Source of the DNA: Mesorhizobium sp. WSM4904
GTDB lineage: Bacteria > Pseudomonadota > Alphaproteobacteria > Rhizobiales > Rhizobiaceae
Direction of reading: 5' to 3'
Assembly: GCF_029674545.1 (NCBI RefSeq)
Contig: NZ_CP121354.1
Location: 5,713,001-5,777,000, forward strand
Length of the DNA stretch: 64,000 nt
A program made the translations under genes and the position numbers. A model generated the notes under the pieces. The model saw only the letters and a program-made list of their open reading frames with translations. It was not told the DNA's origin and did no database searches. Below, in pieces: positions 9,642-19,084 of the stretch. Within the stretch, counting starts at the first letter, position 1; every line of letters begins with the position of its first letter.

Positions 9642-10561
9642 TCCTTTGCTGTGGCGAAGCCCTGATCGACATGCTGCCGCGCACCACGACGGAAGGCGAA
9701 GCTGCATTTGCGCCTTACGTCGGCGGCGCGGTGTTCAACACGGCGATCGCGCTCGGCCGGCTGGGCGCCCCGGCAGGCTTCTTCTCCGGCCTCTCCTCCG
9801 ACCTGTTCGGCGGCCAGCTCCGCGAGTCGCTCGGGGCGAGCAAGGTGAGCTCCACCTACGCGCACACCTCGCCAAGGCCGACGACGCTCGCCTTCGTGCG
9901 GCTAAACAACGGCCAGGCGACCTACACTTTCTACGACGAGAACACCGCCGGGCGCATGCTCACCATCGAGGATTTGCCGAAGCTCGGCGCAGAGATCGAG
10001 GCGATGCTGTTCGGCGCCATCAGCCTGATCTCGGAACCTGCGGGATCCGCCTATGAAGAGTTCATGCGGCGCGAGCACGAGAGCCGGGTGATGATGCTCG
10101 ACCCCAACATCAGGCCGAACTTCATTCCTGACAAGGCCAAGCACCTCAGACGCATCCGCGAGATGATGGCGATGGCCGACATCGTCAAGCTGTCGGACGA
10201 GGACCTCAACTGGTTCGACGAGGCGGGCTCGCATGAGGACGTCGTACGCAACTGGCTGGACCGCGGGCCGAAGTTGATCGTCGTCACCCATGGCAGCGAA
10301 GGTGCCGTCGGTTACAGCAAGGAGCACAAGGTGACGGTGGTGCCGCAAAAGGTGAAGGTGGTCGACACGGTGGGCGCCGGCGACACCTTCAATGCCGGCA
10401 TCCTCGCCTCGCTGCACGAGCAGGGCCTGCTCACCAAGGCGGCGATCGGCGGCCTCTCGGAGGAGGCCATCCGCAAGGCGCTGGAGCTTGGCGCCAGGGC
10501 GGCCGCGGTGACGGTATCGCGGGCCGGCGCCAACCCGCCCTGGCGGCACGAAATCGCCTGA
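9638..10561 (+). CDS. PfkB-family sugar kinase (fructokinase-like, FrcK-like)
   Basis: Carbohydrate kinase of the ribokinase/PfkB family, 307 aa, probably ATP:fructose phosphotransferase. Motif 1 is YVGGAVFNTAIALGRLG near the N-terminus. The C-terminal motif DTVGAGDTFNAGI contains the anion hole and catalytic Asp. The start overlaps the mutarotase stop (ATGA), indicating translational coupling. In Sinorhizobium meliloti the frc kinase follows frcA; here the kinase is instead on the regulator strand, a rearranged version of the same functional set. Confidence 0.9.
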   Translation: MILCCGEALIDMLPRTTTEGEAAFAPYVGGAVFNTAIALGRLGAPAGFFSGLSSDLFGGQLRESLGASKVSSTYAHTSPRPTTLAFVRLNNGQATYTFYDENTAGRMLTIEDLPKLGAEIEAMLFGAISLISEPAGSAYEEFMRREHESRVMMLDPNIRPNFIPDKAKHLRRIREMMAMADIVKLSDEDLNWFDEAGSHEDVVRNWLDRGPKLIVVTHGSEGAVGYSKEHKVTVVPQKVKVVDTVGAGDTFNAGILASLHEQGLLTKAAIGGLSEEAIRKALELGARAAAVTVSRAGANPPWRHEIA

Positions 10562-10857
10562 TTGACCGTCCGGCAGGCGCTGCCGACCGATCACTTTATG
10601 TTTCCAAGGGCCAAAACAGCGCGATAAAGGGTGCCGACAATACGCCTGGAACCCCGGATTCCGGGCTTCCTCGGGCAATACGCCGGCAAAAGACGGTAAC
10701 AGGCTGCGACACTTGCGCAATTTGCCCTGCCCACGGTCGACTTTCTCAGCCGCGCCAAGTCTGGTACCAGCGGGCCGGTTTACCGATTGGAGCGACGTGC
10801 GTCCATCCGGACGCACAAAGTACGCTCCAACACTTTCTGAAGCCATTTGAGGCCAAC

Positions 10858-12027
10858 ATGCAGTTCATCGATCTTGGCGCGCAGCGCGAACGAATCCGCG
10901 ACCGGCTGAAGGCCGCGATCGACAAGGTGGTCGAAGACGGCCGTTACATCCTTGGCCCCCAGGTCACCGAGTTCGAGAACAAGCTCGCAGCTTATGTCGG
11001 CGTCAAGCATGTGGTGGCCTGCGCCAACGGCACCGATGCGCTGCTCCTGCCGCTGTTTGCCGCCGGTATCGGCCCTGGCGACGCGGTGTTCGTGCCGAGC
11101 TTCACCTTCGCCGCGACGGCCGAAGTGGTGGCGCTCGCCAAGGCGGAGCCTGTCTTCGTCGACGTCGATCCCGACACCTACAACATCGACATCGCCAGCC
11201 TCGAGGCGGCGATCGACATGATCAAGAAGGAAGGAAGGCTGAAGCCGAAGGCGATCATCCCGGTCGACCTGTTCGGGCTCTCCGCCGACTATGGGGCGAT
11301 CATGGCGATCGCCAAGCGCGAGAACCTGCTGGTGATCGAGGACGCTGCCCAGTCGATGGGCGGTTCGGCCGACGTCCAGGCGATCGGCGGCTCCGCCGAC
11401 GCCAAGATGTGCGGCGCCTTCGGCCATGTCGGCTCGACCAGCTTCTATCCGGCAAAGCCGCTCGGCTGCTACGGCGACGGCGGCGCGATGTTCACCAATG
11501 ACGCTGCACTGGCCGACAAGCTCAGATCCTTCGCCTTCCACGGCAAGGGCGAAACGCAATACGACAACGTCCGCGTCGGCATCAATTCGCGCCTCGACAC
11601 GCTGCAGGCGGCGATCCTGATCGAAAAGCTCGCCATCCTCGAAGAGGAGATGGTGGCCCGCCAGGTAGTGGCGCAGCGCTATGCGGAAGGCCTCGGCGAC
11701 ATCGTCAAGGCGTCGCGCAACCTGGGCCACGGCCGCTCGGCCTGGGCGCAGTATGCCATCGAGACGACGAAGCGCGACGGGCTGAAAGCCCATCTTGGCG
11801 AGAAGGGCATCCCGTCGGTCATCTATTATGTGAAGCCGCTGCACGAGCAGGTCGCCTACAAGGATTATCCGCGCACGCCGACCGGCCTCGCCGTCTCGGA
11901 GGATCTGCCGAAGCGAATCCTCTGCCTGCCGATGCACGCTTATCTCAGTGAAGCCGACCAGGACCGCATCATCGAGACGATCCGCAACTACATCGGCTCG
12001 AACTCGGCGCATGTAGCGGCGGCTTAA
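10858..12027 (+). CDS. DegT/DnrJ/EryC1/StrS-family sugar aminotransferase
   Basis: PLP-dependent aminotransferase of nucleotide-sugar biosynthesis, 389 aa, transferring an amino group to a keto-sugar nucleotide for a polysaccharide. Catalytic lysine is K200 in STSFYPAKPLGCYGDGG; CANGTDALLL and VIEDAAQS are the cofactor motifs. A short tandem duplication, GGSAD-VQAI-GGSAD at residues 169-181, sits just after the EDAAQS motif where relatives have a shorter linker. The ATG at 10858 is preceded by TTGAGGCC. The keto substrate could come from the 4,6-dehydratase at 20083-22131; that link is inferred. Confidence 0.9.
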   Translation: MQFIDLGAQRERIRDRLKAAIDKVVEDGRYILGPQVTEFENKLAAYVGVKHVVACANGTDALLLPLFAAGIGPGDAVFVPSFTFAATAEVVALAKAEPVFVDVDPDTYNIDIASLEAAIDMIKKEGRLKPKAIIPVDLFGLSADYGAIMAIAKRENLLVIEDAAQSMGGSADVQAIGGSADAKMCGAFGHVGSTSFYPAKPLGCYGDGGAMFTNDAALADKLRSFAFHGKGETQYDNVRVGINSRLDTLQAAILIEKLAILEEEMVARQVVAQRYAEGLGDIVKASRNLGHGRSAWAQYAIETTKRDGLKAHLGEKGIPSVIYYVKPLHEQVAYKDYPRTPTGLAVSEDLPKRILCLPMHAYLSEADQDRIIETIRNYIGSNSAHVAAA

Positions 12028-12037
12028 ACAGCACCTT

Positions 12038-12211
12038 CGTCATCCTCGGGCGGAGCGACGCGAAGCGGAGCGCAGACCCTAGGATCCTGTGACCTTCGAC
12101 GTCGAGCGCAACGGTGCAGATTCTGTAACCGCTGCAACGCTTTAGCGTAACGGCATGGATTCTAGGGTCTGCGCGCGTCGCTGCGCTCCTTGCTCCGCCC
12201 TAGGATGACGA
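12038..12211. repeat. Long imperfect inverted repeat in the DegT-cysQ gap
   Basis: Arms of about 50 bp face each other: the left arm begins CGTCATCCTCGGGCGGAGC and continues through GCAGACCCTAGGATCC, and the right arm reads ATTCTAGGGTCTGCGC through GCTCCGCCCTAGGATGACG. The ends of the two genes converge here, so the RNA could form a large stem-loop that terminates both. It resembles the dispersed intergenic palindromes common in Rhizobiales genomes; no second copy is visible in this window. Confidence 0.75.
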
Positions 12212-12250
12212 CGTGATGGATTGGCGGCTGCCAATCGCCAACCCATCATG

Positions 12251-13066
12251 TTATGCCGCGCCCTTCCCCATTGCAATAAAATGCGGGTTGGCGAAATCGG
12301 CATCGCTCACCTGATTGCGCTTGCCGTAGACGAGCGGCTGACCGTCCAGCGTGCGGGTCATGCCGCCGGCGGCGCGAAGCACGGCGTCGCCAGCCGCCGT
12401 GTCCCATTCCATGGTGCGGCCGAAGCGCGGATAGACGTCTGCCTCGGCGGCGGCGAGCAGGCAGAATTTCAGCGACGAGCCGATCGAGACGATCTCGGCG
12501 GCGCCGAGATCGCGGATGAAGGCATCCGTTTCCGGCGTGTTGTGCGAGCGGCTGGCGACGACGGCGAGCGGGGAGCCCCCTGCCCGAACCGTGATCTGCC
12601 GGCGGCCGGTGATGCGATAGTCGCTGTCGATTTCGAGCGCTTCCGCCCTGCCCGGCCGTCCACTGAAGAAACGCCCGGTGCAAGGCGCGAAGACGATTCC
12701 AACCTCCGGCACGCCGTGGCGCACCAGCGCGATGTTGACGGTGAAATCGGTGCGGCGGTTGACGAATTCCTTGGTGCCGTCGAGAGGATCGATCAGGAAG
12801 AAGGCGCCGTCGAGCTCGGGCGTGGCGACGCCCGCCGCGACCTCTTCCTCGGCCACGCAAGGGATATCCGGATAGGCGGCGCGCAATCCGGCCAGGATGA
12901 TCTTCTCGCTTTCGCGATCGGCTTCGGTCACCGGCGAAGAGTCGGACTTGCTGTCGACGGCGCAGCCCTCGTGGAACACCCGCATGACCTCGCGCCCGGC
13001 ATCGAGCGCCAAGCGCTCGAAGACGCCGAGCATCGCCTCGTCGTCAGATACCGCCGCCATTGTCAT
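12251..13066 (-). CDS. cysQ: 3'(2'),5'-bisphosphate nucleotidase CysQ
   Basis: Inositol-monophosphatase-fold phosphatase that hydrolyses 3'-phosphoadenosine 5'-phosphate (PAP), the by-product of sulfotransferases and PAPS reductase; 271 aa. Metal-site motifs are [15 protein letters not shown] and [16 protein letters not shown]. The ATG at 13066 has GAAGAG upstream and lies inside the last codons of cysNC, a 23-bp overlap; an in-frame TTG at 13081 is a weaker alternative. It follows cysD-cysNC on the same strand, so PAPS synthesis and PAP disposal are produced together. Confidence 0.92.
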   Translation of the reverse strand: MTMAAVSDDEAMLGVFERLALDAGREVMRVFHEGCAVDSKSDSSPVTEADRESEKIILAGLRAAYPDIPCVAEEEVAAGVATPELDGAFFLIDPLDGTKEFVNRRTDFTVNIALVRHGVPEVGIVFAPCTGRFFSGRPGRAEALEIDSDYRITGRRQITVRAGGSPLAVVASRSHNTPETDAFIRDLGAAEIVSIGSSLKFCLLAAAEADVYPRFGRTMEWDTAAGDAVLRAAGGMTRTLDGQPLVYGKRNQVSDADFANPHFIAMGKGAA

Positions 13067-14981
13067 ACTGCTCTTCGGCAATGTCTCGCTCGGTCAGCCA
13101 GTGTTCCAGGGCTTCCGCCATCTCCTGAGGACTCTTGCCGAGCGTCTTCAGGTGGATTTCGGGATTTTCCGGCGCCTCGTAGGGTGAATCGACGCCGGTG
13201 AAGTTCTTTATCTCGCCGCTCAACGCGCGTGCGTAAAGGCCCTTCGGGTCGCGGCGGGCGCATTCCTCGAACGGCGTGTCGACAAAGACCTCGACGAATT
13301 CACCCTCAGCCATCAGCTCGCGAGCCATGCGCCGCTCGGCGCTGAAGGGCGAGATGAAGGAGACGATGACGATCAGGCCGGCATCGGCCATCAGCTTCGC
13401 CACCTCGGCGACGCGGCGGATGTTTTCCACGCGGTCGGCATCTGTGAAGCCGAGATCGCGGTTGAGGCCGTGGCGGACATTGTCGCCGTCGAGGATATAG
13501 GTGTGGCGGCCCGATGCGAACAGCTTCTTCTCGAACAGGTTGGCAATGGTCGACTTGCCCGAGCCGGAGAGGCCGGTGAACCAGAACACCGCCGGGCGCT
13601 GGTTCTTCAGGTCGGAGCGGCCGCGCTTGCCGACGTCGAGCGACTGCCAGTGGATGTTTTCGGCGCGGCGCAGCGAGTGCAGGATCATGCCGGCGCCAAC
13701 GGTGGCGTTTGTAATGCGGTCGATGAGGATGAAGGCGCCGGTCGCGCGGTTCTCGGCAAAGGGATCGAAGGCGATCGGCGCTCGCGTCGAGAGGTTGCAG
13801 ACGCCGACCTCGTTGAGGTCGAGCGACTTCGCCGCCTCGTGCGCGAAATCGTTGACATTGATCCGATATTTGAGGTCGGTGACGGTCGCGCTCACCTGAT
13901 CGGTCTCCGTGCGCAAAATGTAGGACCGGCCGGGCAGCAGCGCCTGCTCATCGAACCAAACGATGTTGGCGGTGAACTGATCGGCGACCTGCGGACGCGC
14001 GGCCGGCGACACCAACATGTTGCCGCGCGACACTTCGACCTCGTCCTCGAGCACGAGCGTGACGGCCTGGCCGGCGACGGCCTGCTCGAGGTCGCCGCCA
14101 TGCGCGACGATGCGCTTGACATGCGAGGCCCTGCCGGACTTGGCGACCACGACCTCGTCGCCCTGCGAAACCGTGCCCGAGGCGATGGTGCCGGCAAAGC
14201 CGCGGAAATCGAGGTTCGGGCGGTTCACATACTGGACGGGAAAGCGGAACGGCAGCTCGACGGCGGCCTCGTCGACCGACACGTTCTCCAGATGCTCGAT
14301 CAGCGACGGCCCGGAATACCAGGGCGTGCGCTCGGAACGGCTGGTGACATTGTCGCCAAAACGCGCCGACATCGGGATCGGCACGACGCTGGCGAAGCCG
14401 AGTCCCCGCGCAAACTCGCCGTAGTCGGCGACGATCCGGTCGAAGACAGTCTCGTCGAAGCCGACGAGGTCGATCTTGTTGACGGCAAGCACGATGTGGC
14501 GGATGCCGAGCAGCGAGGCGATGATGGAATGACGCCGCGTCTGGCGCAGCACACCCTGGCGCGCATCGATGAGCACGATGGCGAGGTCGGCGGTCGACGC
14601 GCCGGTCGCCATGTTGCGCGTATACTGCTCGTGGCCGGGCGTGTCGGCGACGATGAACTTGCGCTTCGGGGTGGCGAAGAAGCGGTAGGCGACGTCGATG
14701 GTGATGCCCTGCTCGCGCTCGGCTTCAAGCCCGTCGACGAGAAGCGCGAAGTCAACGTCGTCGCCGGTGGTGCCGTGCTTGCGCGAATCGCGCTCGAGCG
14801 CCGCGAGCTGGTCCTCGAATATCTGCTTGGTGTCGGAAAGCAGCCGGCCGATCAGCGTCGACTTGCCGTCGTCGACCGAGCCGCAGGTGAGGAAACGCAA
14901 CAGCGACTTCTTTTCCTGCGCGGCCATGTAGTCGCGGATCGAGTCGGTCTGGGCGAGGCTCTTGGCCATGATGTGGCGCAT
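13044..14981 (-). CDS. cysN: Bifunctional sulfate adenylyltransferase subunit 1 / adenylylsulfate kinase (CysNC)
   Basis: Fusion of the GTPase subunit of ATP sulfurylase (CysN) with APS kinase (CysC), 645 aa, like rhizobial NodQ. It makes APS and then PAPS. The N-terminal GTPase has P-loop GSVDDGKST at residues 34-42, [11 protein letters not shown] and NKIDLV. The C-terminal kinase has [12 protein letters not shown] near residue 470 and [15 protein letters not shown]. The gap from cysD is 2 bp. Such fusions often support sulfation of Nod factors or surface polysaccharides as well as cysteine synthesis; a sulfotransferase-domain protein lies about 12 kb away. Confidence 0.96.
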   Translation of the reverse strand: MRHIMAKSLAQTDSIRDYMAAQEKKSLLRFLTCGSVDDGKSTLIGRLLSDTKQIFEDQLAALERDSRKHGTTGDDVDFALLVDGLEAEREQGITIDVAYRFFATPKRKFIVADTPGHEQYTRNMATGASTADLAIVLIDARQGVLRQTRRHSIIASLLGIRHIVLAVNKIDLVGFDETVFDRIVADYGEFARGLGFASVVPIPMSARFGDNVTSRSERTPWYSGPSLIEHLENVSVDEAAVELPFRFPVQYVNRPNLDFRGFAGTIASGTVSQGDEVVVAKSGRASHVKRIVAHGGDLEQAVAGQAVTLVLEDEVEVSRGNMLVSPAARPQVADQFTANIVWFDEQALLPGRSYILRTETDQVSATVTDLKYRINVNDFAHEAAKSLDLNEVGVCNLSTRAPIAFDPFAENRATGAFILIDRITNATVGAGMILHSLRRAENIHWQSLDVGKRGRSDLKNQRPAVFWFTGLSGSGKSTIANLFEKKLFASGRHTYILDGDNVRHGLNRDLGFTDADRVENIRRVAEVAKLMADAGLIVIVSFISPFSAERRMARELMAEGEFVEVFVDTPFEECARRDPKGLYARALSGEIKNFTGVDSPYEAPENPEIHLKTLGKSPQEMAEALEHWLTERDIAEEQYDNGGGI

Positions 14982-14983
14982 GC

Positions 14984-15889
14984 TCAGAAGTACCCCTCGC
15001 GCTTCTTTTTTTCCATGGAGCCTGCCTCGTCGCGATCGATGAGCCGGCCCTGGCGCTCGGAGGTGCGGGCGGTCAGCATCTCGCCGACGATTGCTTCGAG
15101 CGTGTCGGCATCCGATTCGATGGCGCCAGTCAGCGGGTAGCAGCCCAGCGTGCGGAAGCGCACGAGACGGTTCTCCACCGTCTCGCCGGGACGCAGTTGC
15201 ATGCGGTCGTCGTCCTTGAGGATGAGCATGCCGTCGCGCTCGACCACCGGCCGCGCTTTAGCGAAATAGAGCGGCACGATCGGGATATTCTCCTGCAAAA
15301 TGTACTGCCAGATGTCGAGTTCGGTCCAGTTCGACAGCGGGAAGACGCGGATCGACTCGCCCGGCGCGATGCGGGTGTTGAAGATCTTCCACATTTCCGG
15401 CCGCTGGTTCTTCGGATCCCAGGCGTGCTGGGCGTTGCGGAAGGAGAAGATGCGCTCCTTGGCGCGCGACTTCTCCTCGTCGCGACGGGCACCGCCAAAG
15501 GCAGCGTCGAAGCCGTATTTGTCGAGCGCCTGGCGCAGCGCCACCGTCTTCATCACATGGGTGTGCGTATTGGAGCCGTGGTCGAAGGGATTGATGTTGT
15601 CGCGCACGCCGTCCTCGTTGACATGGACGAGCAGGTCGAAGCCAAGCTTCTGCGCCATCTGGTCACGAAAGGCGATCATCTCGCGGAACTTCCAGGTCGT
15701 GTCGACATGGAGGAACGGAAATGGTGGCTTGGCCGGATAGAAGGCCTTCATCGCCAGATGCATCAGCACCGAGGAATCCTTGCCGACCGAATAGAGCATC
15801 ACCGGCTTGGAGAAAGAGGCCGCGACCTCACGGAAGATGTGGATGGATTCGGCCTCGAGCCGCTGCAGATGGGTGAGCGCGATGTTCAT
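14984..15889 (-). CDS. cysD: Sulfate adenylyltransferase subunit 2 CysD
   Basis: Catalytic ATP sulfurylase subunit (PAPS-reductase-like adenine nucleotide alpha hydrolase fold), 301 aa. The PP-loop [13 protein letters not shown] is at residues 34-46, with [27 protein letters not shown] and the C-terminal [23 protein letters not shown] features of CysD/NodP. I take the ATG at 15889, where homology begins; upstream in-frame sequence to 16096 is low-complexity and unlike the family. First gene of cysD-cysNC-cysQ. Confidence 0.95.
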   Translation of the reverse strand: MNIALTHLQRLEAESIHIFREVAASFSKPVMLYSVGKDSSVLMHLAMKAFYPAKPPFPFLHVDTTWKFREMIAFRDQMAQKLGFDLLVHVNEDGVRDNINPFDHGSNTHTHVMKTVALRQALDKYGFDAAFGGARRDEEKSRAKERIFSFRNAQHAWDPKNQRPEMWKIFNTRIAPGESIRVFPLSNWTELDIWQYILQENIPIVPLYFAKARPVVERDGMLILKDDDRMQLRPGETVENRLVRFRTLGCYPLTGAIESDADTLEAIVGEMLTARTSERQGRLIDRDEAGSMEKKKREGYF

Positions 15890-16320
15890 GGGCTGTTGTG
15901 CGTTCTTTCGTGCCGGCCAGAACCTTGCAGCAGGCGATTGGCGCGGTTCCCTCGAACAGCCCGTCAAGTCCTGGACACTTCTCGCCGGCGTTCTAGCAGA
16001 TCGCCATCGTCGATAACAATGCAAGACACGCGCAGCGCGGCGCGGTTCGCGAATGAATTTTCCAAGAGAACCCAATAAAGCAAAAAATCCTCCCACGCAT
16101 ATAGGCCAATTGAAAGGCGATGAAAAAGCTATTGCCTCGACCAGACAGGCTGACCTTCAAGGGCTTCATCCGCGCCGACGATTTTTGGCTGAACATCCTT
16201 CGGCCGCCCTATCGGAGATGAAGGCCAACCGCTATACCGGCGCGGGAGACGGGGCGAGGCGCGACAAAACGGGGTCGAGGGCAACTGCCACCGCCCTGAA
16301 TCCGCGCACAACCTGGAAGA
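15890..16320. other. 431-bp intergenic region between cysD and the O-antigen ligase gene
   Basis: Divergent promoter region. The only coding candidate I see is a 33-codon ORF at 16120-16221. The stretch around 16000-16110 is AT-richer than its surroundings and is the likeliest place for the cysD promoter, but I could not pick out a convincing -35/-10 pair. Confidence 0.4.
16120..16221 (+). CDS. Possible 33-aa small protein
   Basis: ATG at 16120 with GAAAGG just upstream opens 33 codons ending in TGA. The peptide is basic at its ends and has an aromatic middle ([16 protein letters not shown]). It lies in the same direction as the O-antigen ligase gene, 100 bp ahead of it. Composition is more protein-like than a random frame, but I know no relative; it may be a leader peptide or chance. 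Confidence 0.25.
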   Translation: MKKLLPRPDRLTFKGFIRADDFWLNILRPPYRR

Positions 16321-17628
16321 TTGCGAAGCAAGGCATTGAACCCGTTTACATCGCTCAGGCGCCACCTCACGCCGACACAGATCAACATCTACTTCTCGAT
16401 CGTCTGCTTCTTCTCGCCGCCCGTGCTGGGATCGGTGGTGAGCTTCGTCTTCAATGGCGGCGCGCTATGGTCGGTGTTTCTGCTCGCCACCGGACGGCGG
16501 CGGTTCAACATCGACCGGCCTATGCTTGCCATGACGATTGCGATCTGTGCCTATTGCGCGGCCGTGGTGCTGGCTTCGATCGTCAACGGCGCGCTCGGAG
16601 CGGATCTGAAATACTTCCTGCCGCTGATCACCTTTCTGTTCTTCCCGATCTCCTATTCGACCTGGAGCATCACGCAGAAGATCACCCTTGCTCGCATAGC
16701 CGTGCTGGCAAGTGCCGCGGCATGTTGCGGCGCGCTGGCCATTGCCATCGTCCAGTACCACTGGATCGGCACCAGAGCCGAAGGCGGCGCCGGGAATGCG
16801 ATCGTGTTCGCGACGGTGACCTGCCTTGCCGCCATGATGTGCCTTGCCGGCGCGCTCTCGGGGATCGTGAAGGGCTGGAAGCCGCTGGCAGGCTCGGCGC
16901 TCGCCGGAGTGGTGGCGATCCTTCTTTCGGGGTCGCGCATCATCTGGCTTGCCCTGCCGATCGCCGCCATCGCCGTCGTCCTGATCAACCGGCGCAGGTT
17001 CGCCGACGCCAATCTGATGCGTCTGGCGCTGATCGCGGGCGCGGCCTGCCTGCTGGTTGCGGCCATCGGCTTCCCCGTCATCATGGAACGCACCGACTTC
17101 CTATTCAGCGACTGGGACGCGCTCGCCACCAAGGGCGATCACTCGACGGCGATCGGCCTGCGCGTTGCAATGTGGGAGATCGGCGTCGGCGCATTTCGCG
17201 AGATGCCGATTTTCGGCCACGGCATCTCGGGCAGCCGGGTGCTGATGAAACAGGGTTTCCACGATCAATTCGGCATGACCGCAGGTTACAACCACTATCA
17301 CGACGGCTTTCTGACCGCGGCGGTGCAGGCCGGTTTGTTGGGGGCGCTGTCCCTCGCGGCCATATTCGTGGTCGCAGCCCGGAATGCGGCAAAAACGCTG
17401 CGCCTCAGTGCCGACCCGGCGGAACGGTTCGGCGCAACGATGATCGTCGTCACGGTCATCACCTATCTCATCGGTGGACTGACCGGCATCCTGGTCGGCC
17501 AGGACCTTCTCGATTCGACGCTGATGGTGTTCCTGGTTTCCGGAACCTACCTTGCTTGCGGACGAACGGTGTCGCCGATCGGCGAGAGCGCCGCCGCTAT
17601 TCCATCGGCCGCCGGCCAGCGATCATGA
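16321..17628 (+). CDS. O-antigen ligase/polymerase-family membrane protein (Wzy/WaaL-like)
   Basis: Polytopic inner-membrane protein (up to 435 aa) of the O-antigen ligase family, joining polysaccharide to lipid A core or polymerising repeat units. It has about ten hydrophobic segments, the conserved SGSRIIWLAL block (arginine in a short motif after a helix), and a large periplasmic loop with GHGISGSR and NHYHDGFLTAAVQAGLLG, the H-rich signature of this family. Start is uncertain: TTG at 16321 has GGAAGA immediately upstream, while TTG at 16336 has AAGG. Its stop overlaps the epimerase start by four bases (ATGA). Confidence 0.8.
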   Translation: MRSKALNPFTSLRRHLTPTQINIYFSIVCFFSPPVLGSVVSFVFNGGALWSVFLLATGRRRFNIDRPMLAMTIAICAYCAAVVLASIVNGALGADLKYFLPLITFLFFPISYSTWSITQKITLARIAVLASAAACCGALAIAIVQYHWIGTRAEGGAGNAIVFATVTCLAAMMCLAGALSGIVKGWKPLAGSALAGVVAILLSGSRIIWLALPIAAIAVVLINRRRFADANLMRLALIAGAACLLVAAIGFPVIMERTDFLFSDWDALATKGDHSTAIGLRVAMWEIGVGAFREMPIFGHGISGSRVLMKQGFHDQFGMTAGYNHYHDGFLTAAVQAGLLGALSLAAIFVVAARNAAKTLRLSADPAERFGATMIVVTVITYLIGGLTGILVGQDLLDSTLMVFLVSGTYLACGRTVSPIGESAAAIPSAAGQRS

Positions 17629-18557
17629 AGGTGCTGGTCACCGGCGCGACCGGGCTGATCGGACGCCAAGTGATCGACCGGCTGCGCCAGGCCAGATTCG
17701 ACATACGCATCGTTTCCCGCCAGCCAGCAAGACTGCCGGTTGCCGGCGATGCGCTTCCGCTGCCCGGAACGGACGCACCGGGCGCGGCCTTCCTGGCGCT
17801 GATGCGCGATGTGAGCCACGTCGTCCACTGCGCGGCGCTGAACAGCGACCGGGACGCCAGCGAAGCCGACTACCGTGCCGCCAATGCGACGCTGACCGGG
17901 CGGCTGGCCAAGGCAGCGGCCGCATCAACCGGCGTGCGCTTCATCTATCTTTCCTCGATCAGGGCCGCAGCCGGTCCCGGCTTCAGCGGCACGATCGATG
18001 AGGCGACGCCTCCTGCCCCGCAATGCGCCTATGGCCGCTCCAAGCGCGAAGGCGAGATCAGGATGCTCGAGGCCTACGCCGGACGCCCCGATGCCACGGC
18101 GCTGCGCCTGCCGCCCGTCTACGGCGAAGGCATGAGAGGCAACATGTCGGCGCTGATGCGGCTTGCGGACACGGGCCTGCCGCTGCCGGCCGGCGCGCTT
18201 GCGGGTGTGCGTTCGCTGATCGCGTCCGAAACGGCCGCGGGCGCGGTGCTGCATCTTCTGAACCATCGGGGACCGCTGCGCCCTGCCTATGTCGCGGGCA
18301 ACGCTGCCCCTCTGGCGATGGCTGAGATCATCACCGCGTTCCGGCAGGGTTTCGGCCGCCCAAGGCGCCTTGTTCCGGTGCCGGCGCTGCCGCTGCGGCT
18401 GGCTGCAACGCTGCTTGGCAGGCGGGCGTCGTGGCAGGCCTTGACTGCGACCCAGATCTGCGATCCGTCGCTGTTGATGTCGGAAGGCTGGGCGCCGGAG
18501 ACCGACACGCCGGCCCGGCTTCGCGACCTAGCGCGTCAGACCTCTCGAGCACGGTAG
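17625..18557 (+). CDS. NAD-dependent epimerase/dehydratase family protein
   Basis: Extended short-chain dehydrogenase, 310 aa, acting on a nucleotide sugar. Rossmann motif TGATGLIGRQV is at residues 6-16; the catalytic YGRSKREGE (YxxxK) follows IYLSSIRA. The overall pattern resembles WbpV/WcaG-like UDP-hexose 4-reductases/epimerases that supply the sugar for initiating transferases of the PglC/WecP class, and such a transferase is the convergent neighbour (22-bp 3' overlap). It is translationally coupled to the ligase gene (ATGA). The exact reaction cannot be told from sequence alone. Confidence 0.88.
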   Translation: MKVLVTGATGLIGRQVIDRLRQARFDIRIVSRQPARLPVAGDALPLPGTDAPGAAFLALMRDVSHVVHCAALNSDRDASEADYRAANATLTGRLAKAAAASTGVRFIYLSSIRAAAGPGFSGTIDEATPPAPQCAYGRSKREGEIRMLEAYAGRPDATALRLPPVYGEGMRGNMSALMRLADTGLPLPAGALAGVRSLIASETAAGAVLHLLNHRGPLRPAYVAGNAAPLAMAEIITAFRQGFGRPRRLVPVPALPLRLAATLLGRRASWQALTATQICDPSLLMSEGWAPETDTPARLRDLARQTSRAR

Positions 18558-19081
18558 AACGTCCCCGCCAGTATGCGCAGATCGAGGCCGATCGAAGCGG
18601 CCTTCAGATAGGCCGCGTCGGTTTCGGCGCAGAGTTTTGGGTCGGACATGTCGATGCCCTTGATCTGCGCCAGCCCGGTGATGCCCGGAGGTGCCGCCAG
18701 CACGCCCAGCCGCTGCCGGTGTCCGATCAGCTCCGCCTGCGTCGGCAGGCATGGCCGGGGGCCGACAAGGCTCATCTCGCCCTTGAGCACGTTCCAGAGC
18801 TGCGGCAGTTCGTCGATCTTGGTCCGGCGCAGCAGCTTGCCGACCGCGGTGACCGAACTGGCCGGCGCCTCATGCGTGGGCAAGGACGGGGTATCGCGAT
18901 GCATGGTGCGCAGCTTGTGGCAGGCAAAGACGGCGCCCGCCCGCCCCACGCGCGGCTGCGAGAAGATGGCCGGCCCCGGCGAAGTCGCCTTGATCGCCAG
19001 CATGGCGATGAGCACGATTGGCGACGTCGCCGCCAGCATCACGGCAGCGATCGTCACGTCGAAGGCCCGCTTCGCCGTCAC
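18536..19081 (-). CDS. Initiating sugar transferase (PglC/WcaJ C-terminal type)
   Basis: Monotopic phosphoglycosyl transferase, 181 aa, that transfers a sugar-1-phosphate to undecaprenyl phosphate, the first step of repeat-unit assembly. An N-terminal membrane helix (KRAFDVTIAAVMLAATSPIV) is followed by HKLRTM, RRTKIDELPQLWNVLKGEMSLVGPRP (catalytic DE pair and PRP motif) and GITGLAQIKG. The length fits the minimal PglC class lacking the extra WbaP/WcaJ membrane domain. It lies 3 bp after the GT2 gene and overlaps the epimerase 3' end on the other strand. Confidence 0.93.
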   Translation of the reverse strand: MTAKRAFDVTIAAVMLAATSPIVLIAMLAIKATSPGPAIFSQPRVGRAGAVFACHKLRTMHRDTPSLPTHEAPASSVTAVGKLLRRTKIDELPQLWNVLKGEMSLVGPRPCLPTQAELIGHRQRLGVLAAPPGITGLAQIKGIDMSDPKLCAETDAAYLKAASIGLDLRILAGTFYRAREV

Positions 19082-19084
19082 GGC

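Noticed and set aside
16053..17624. Long plus-strand frame running into the epimerase
   Set aside because: Only the part from 17625 matches a family; the preceding part is an out-of-frame reading of the O-antigen ligase gene.
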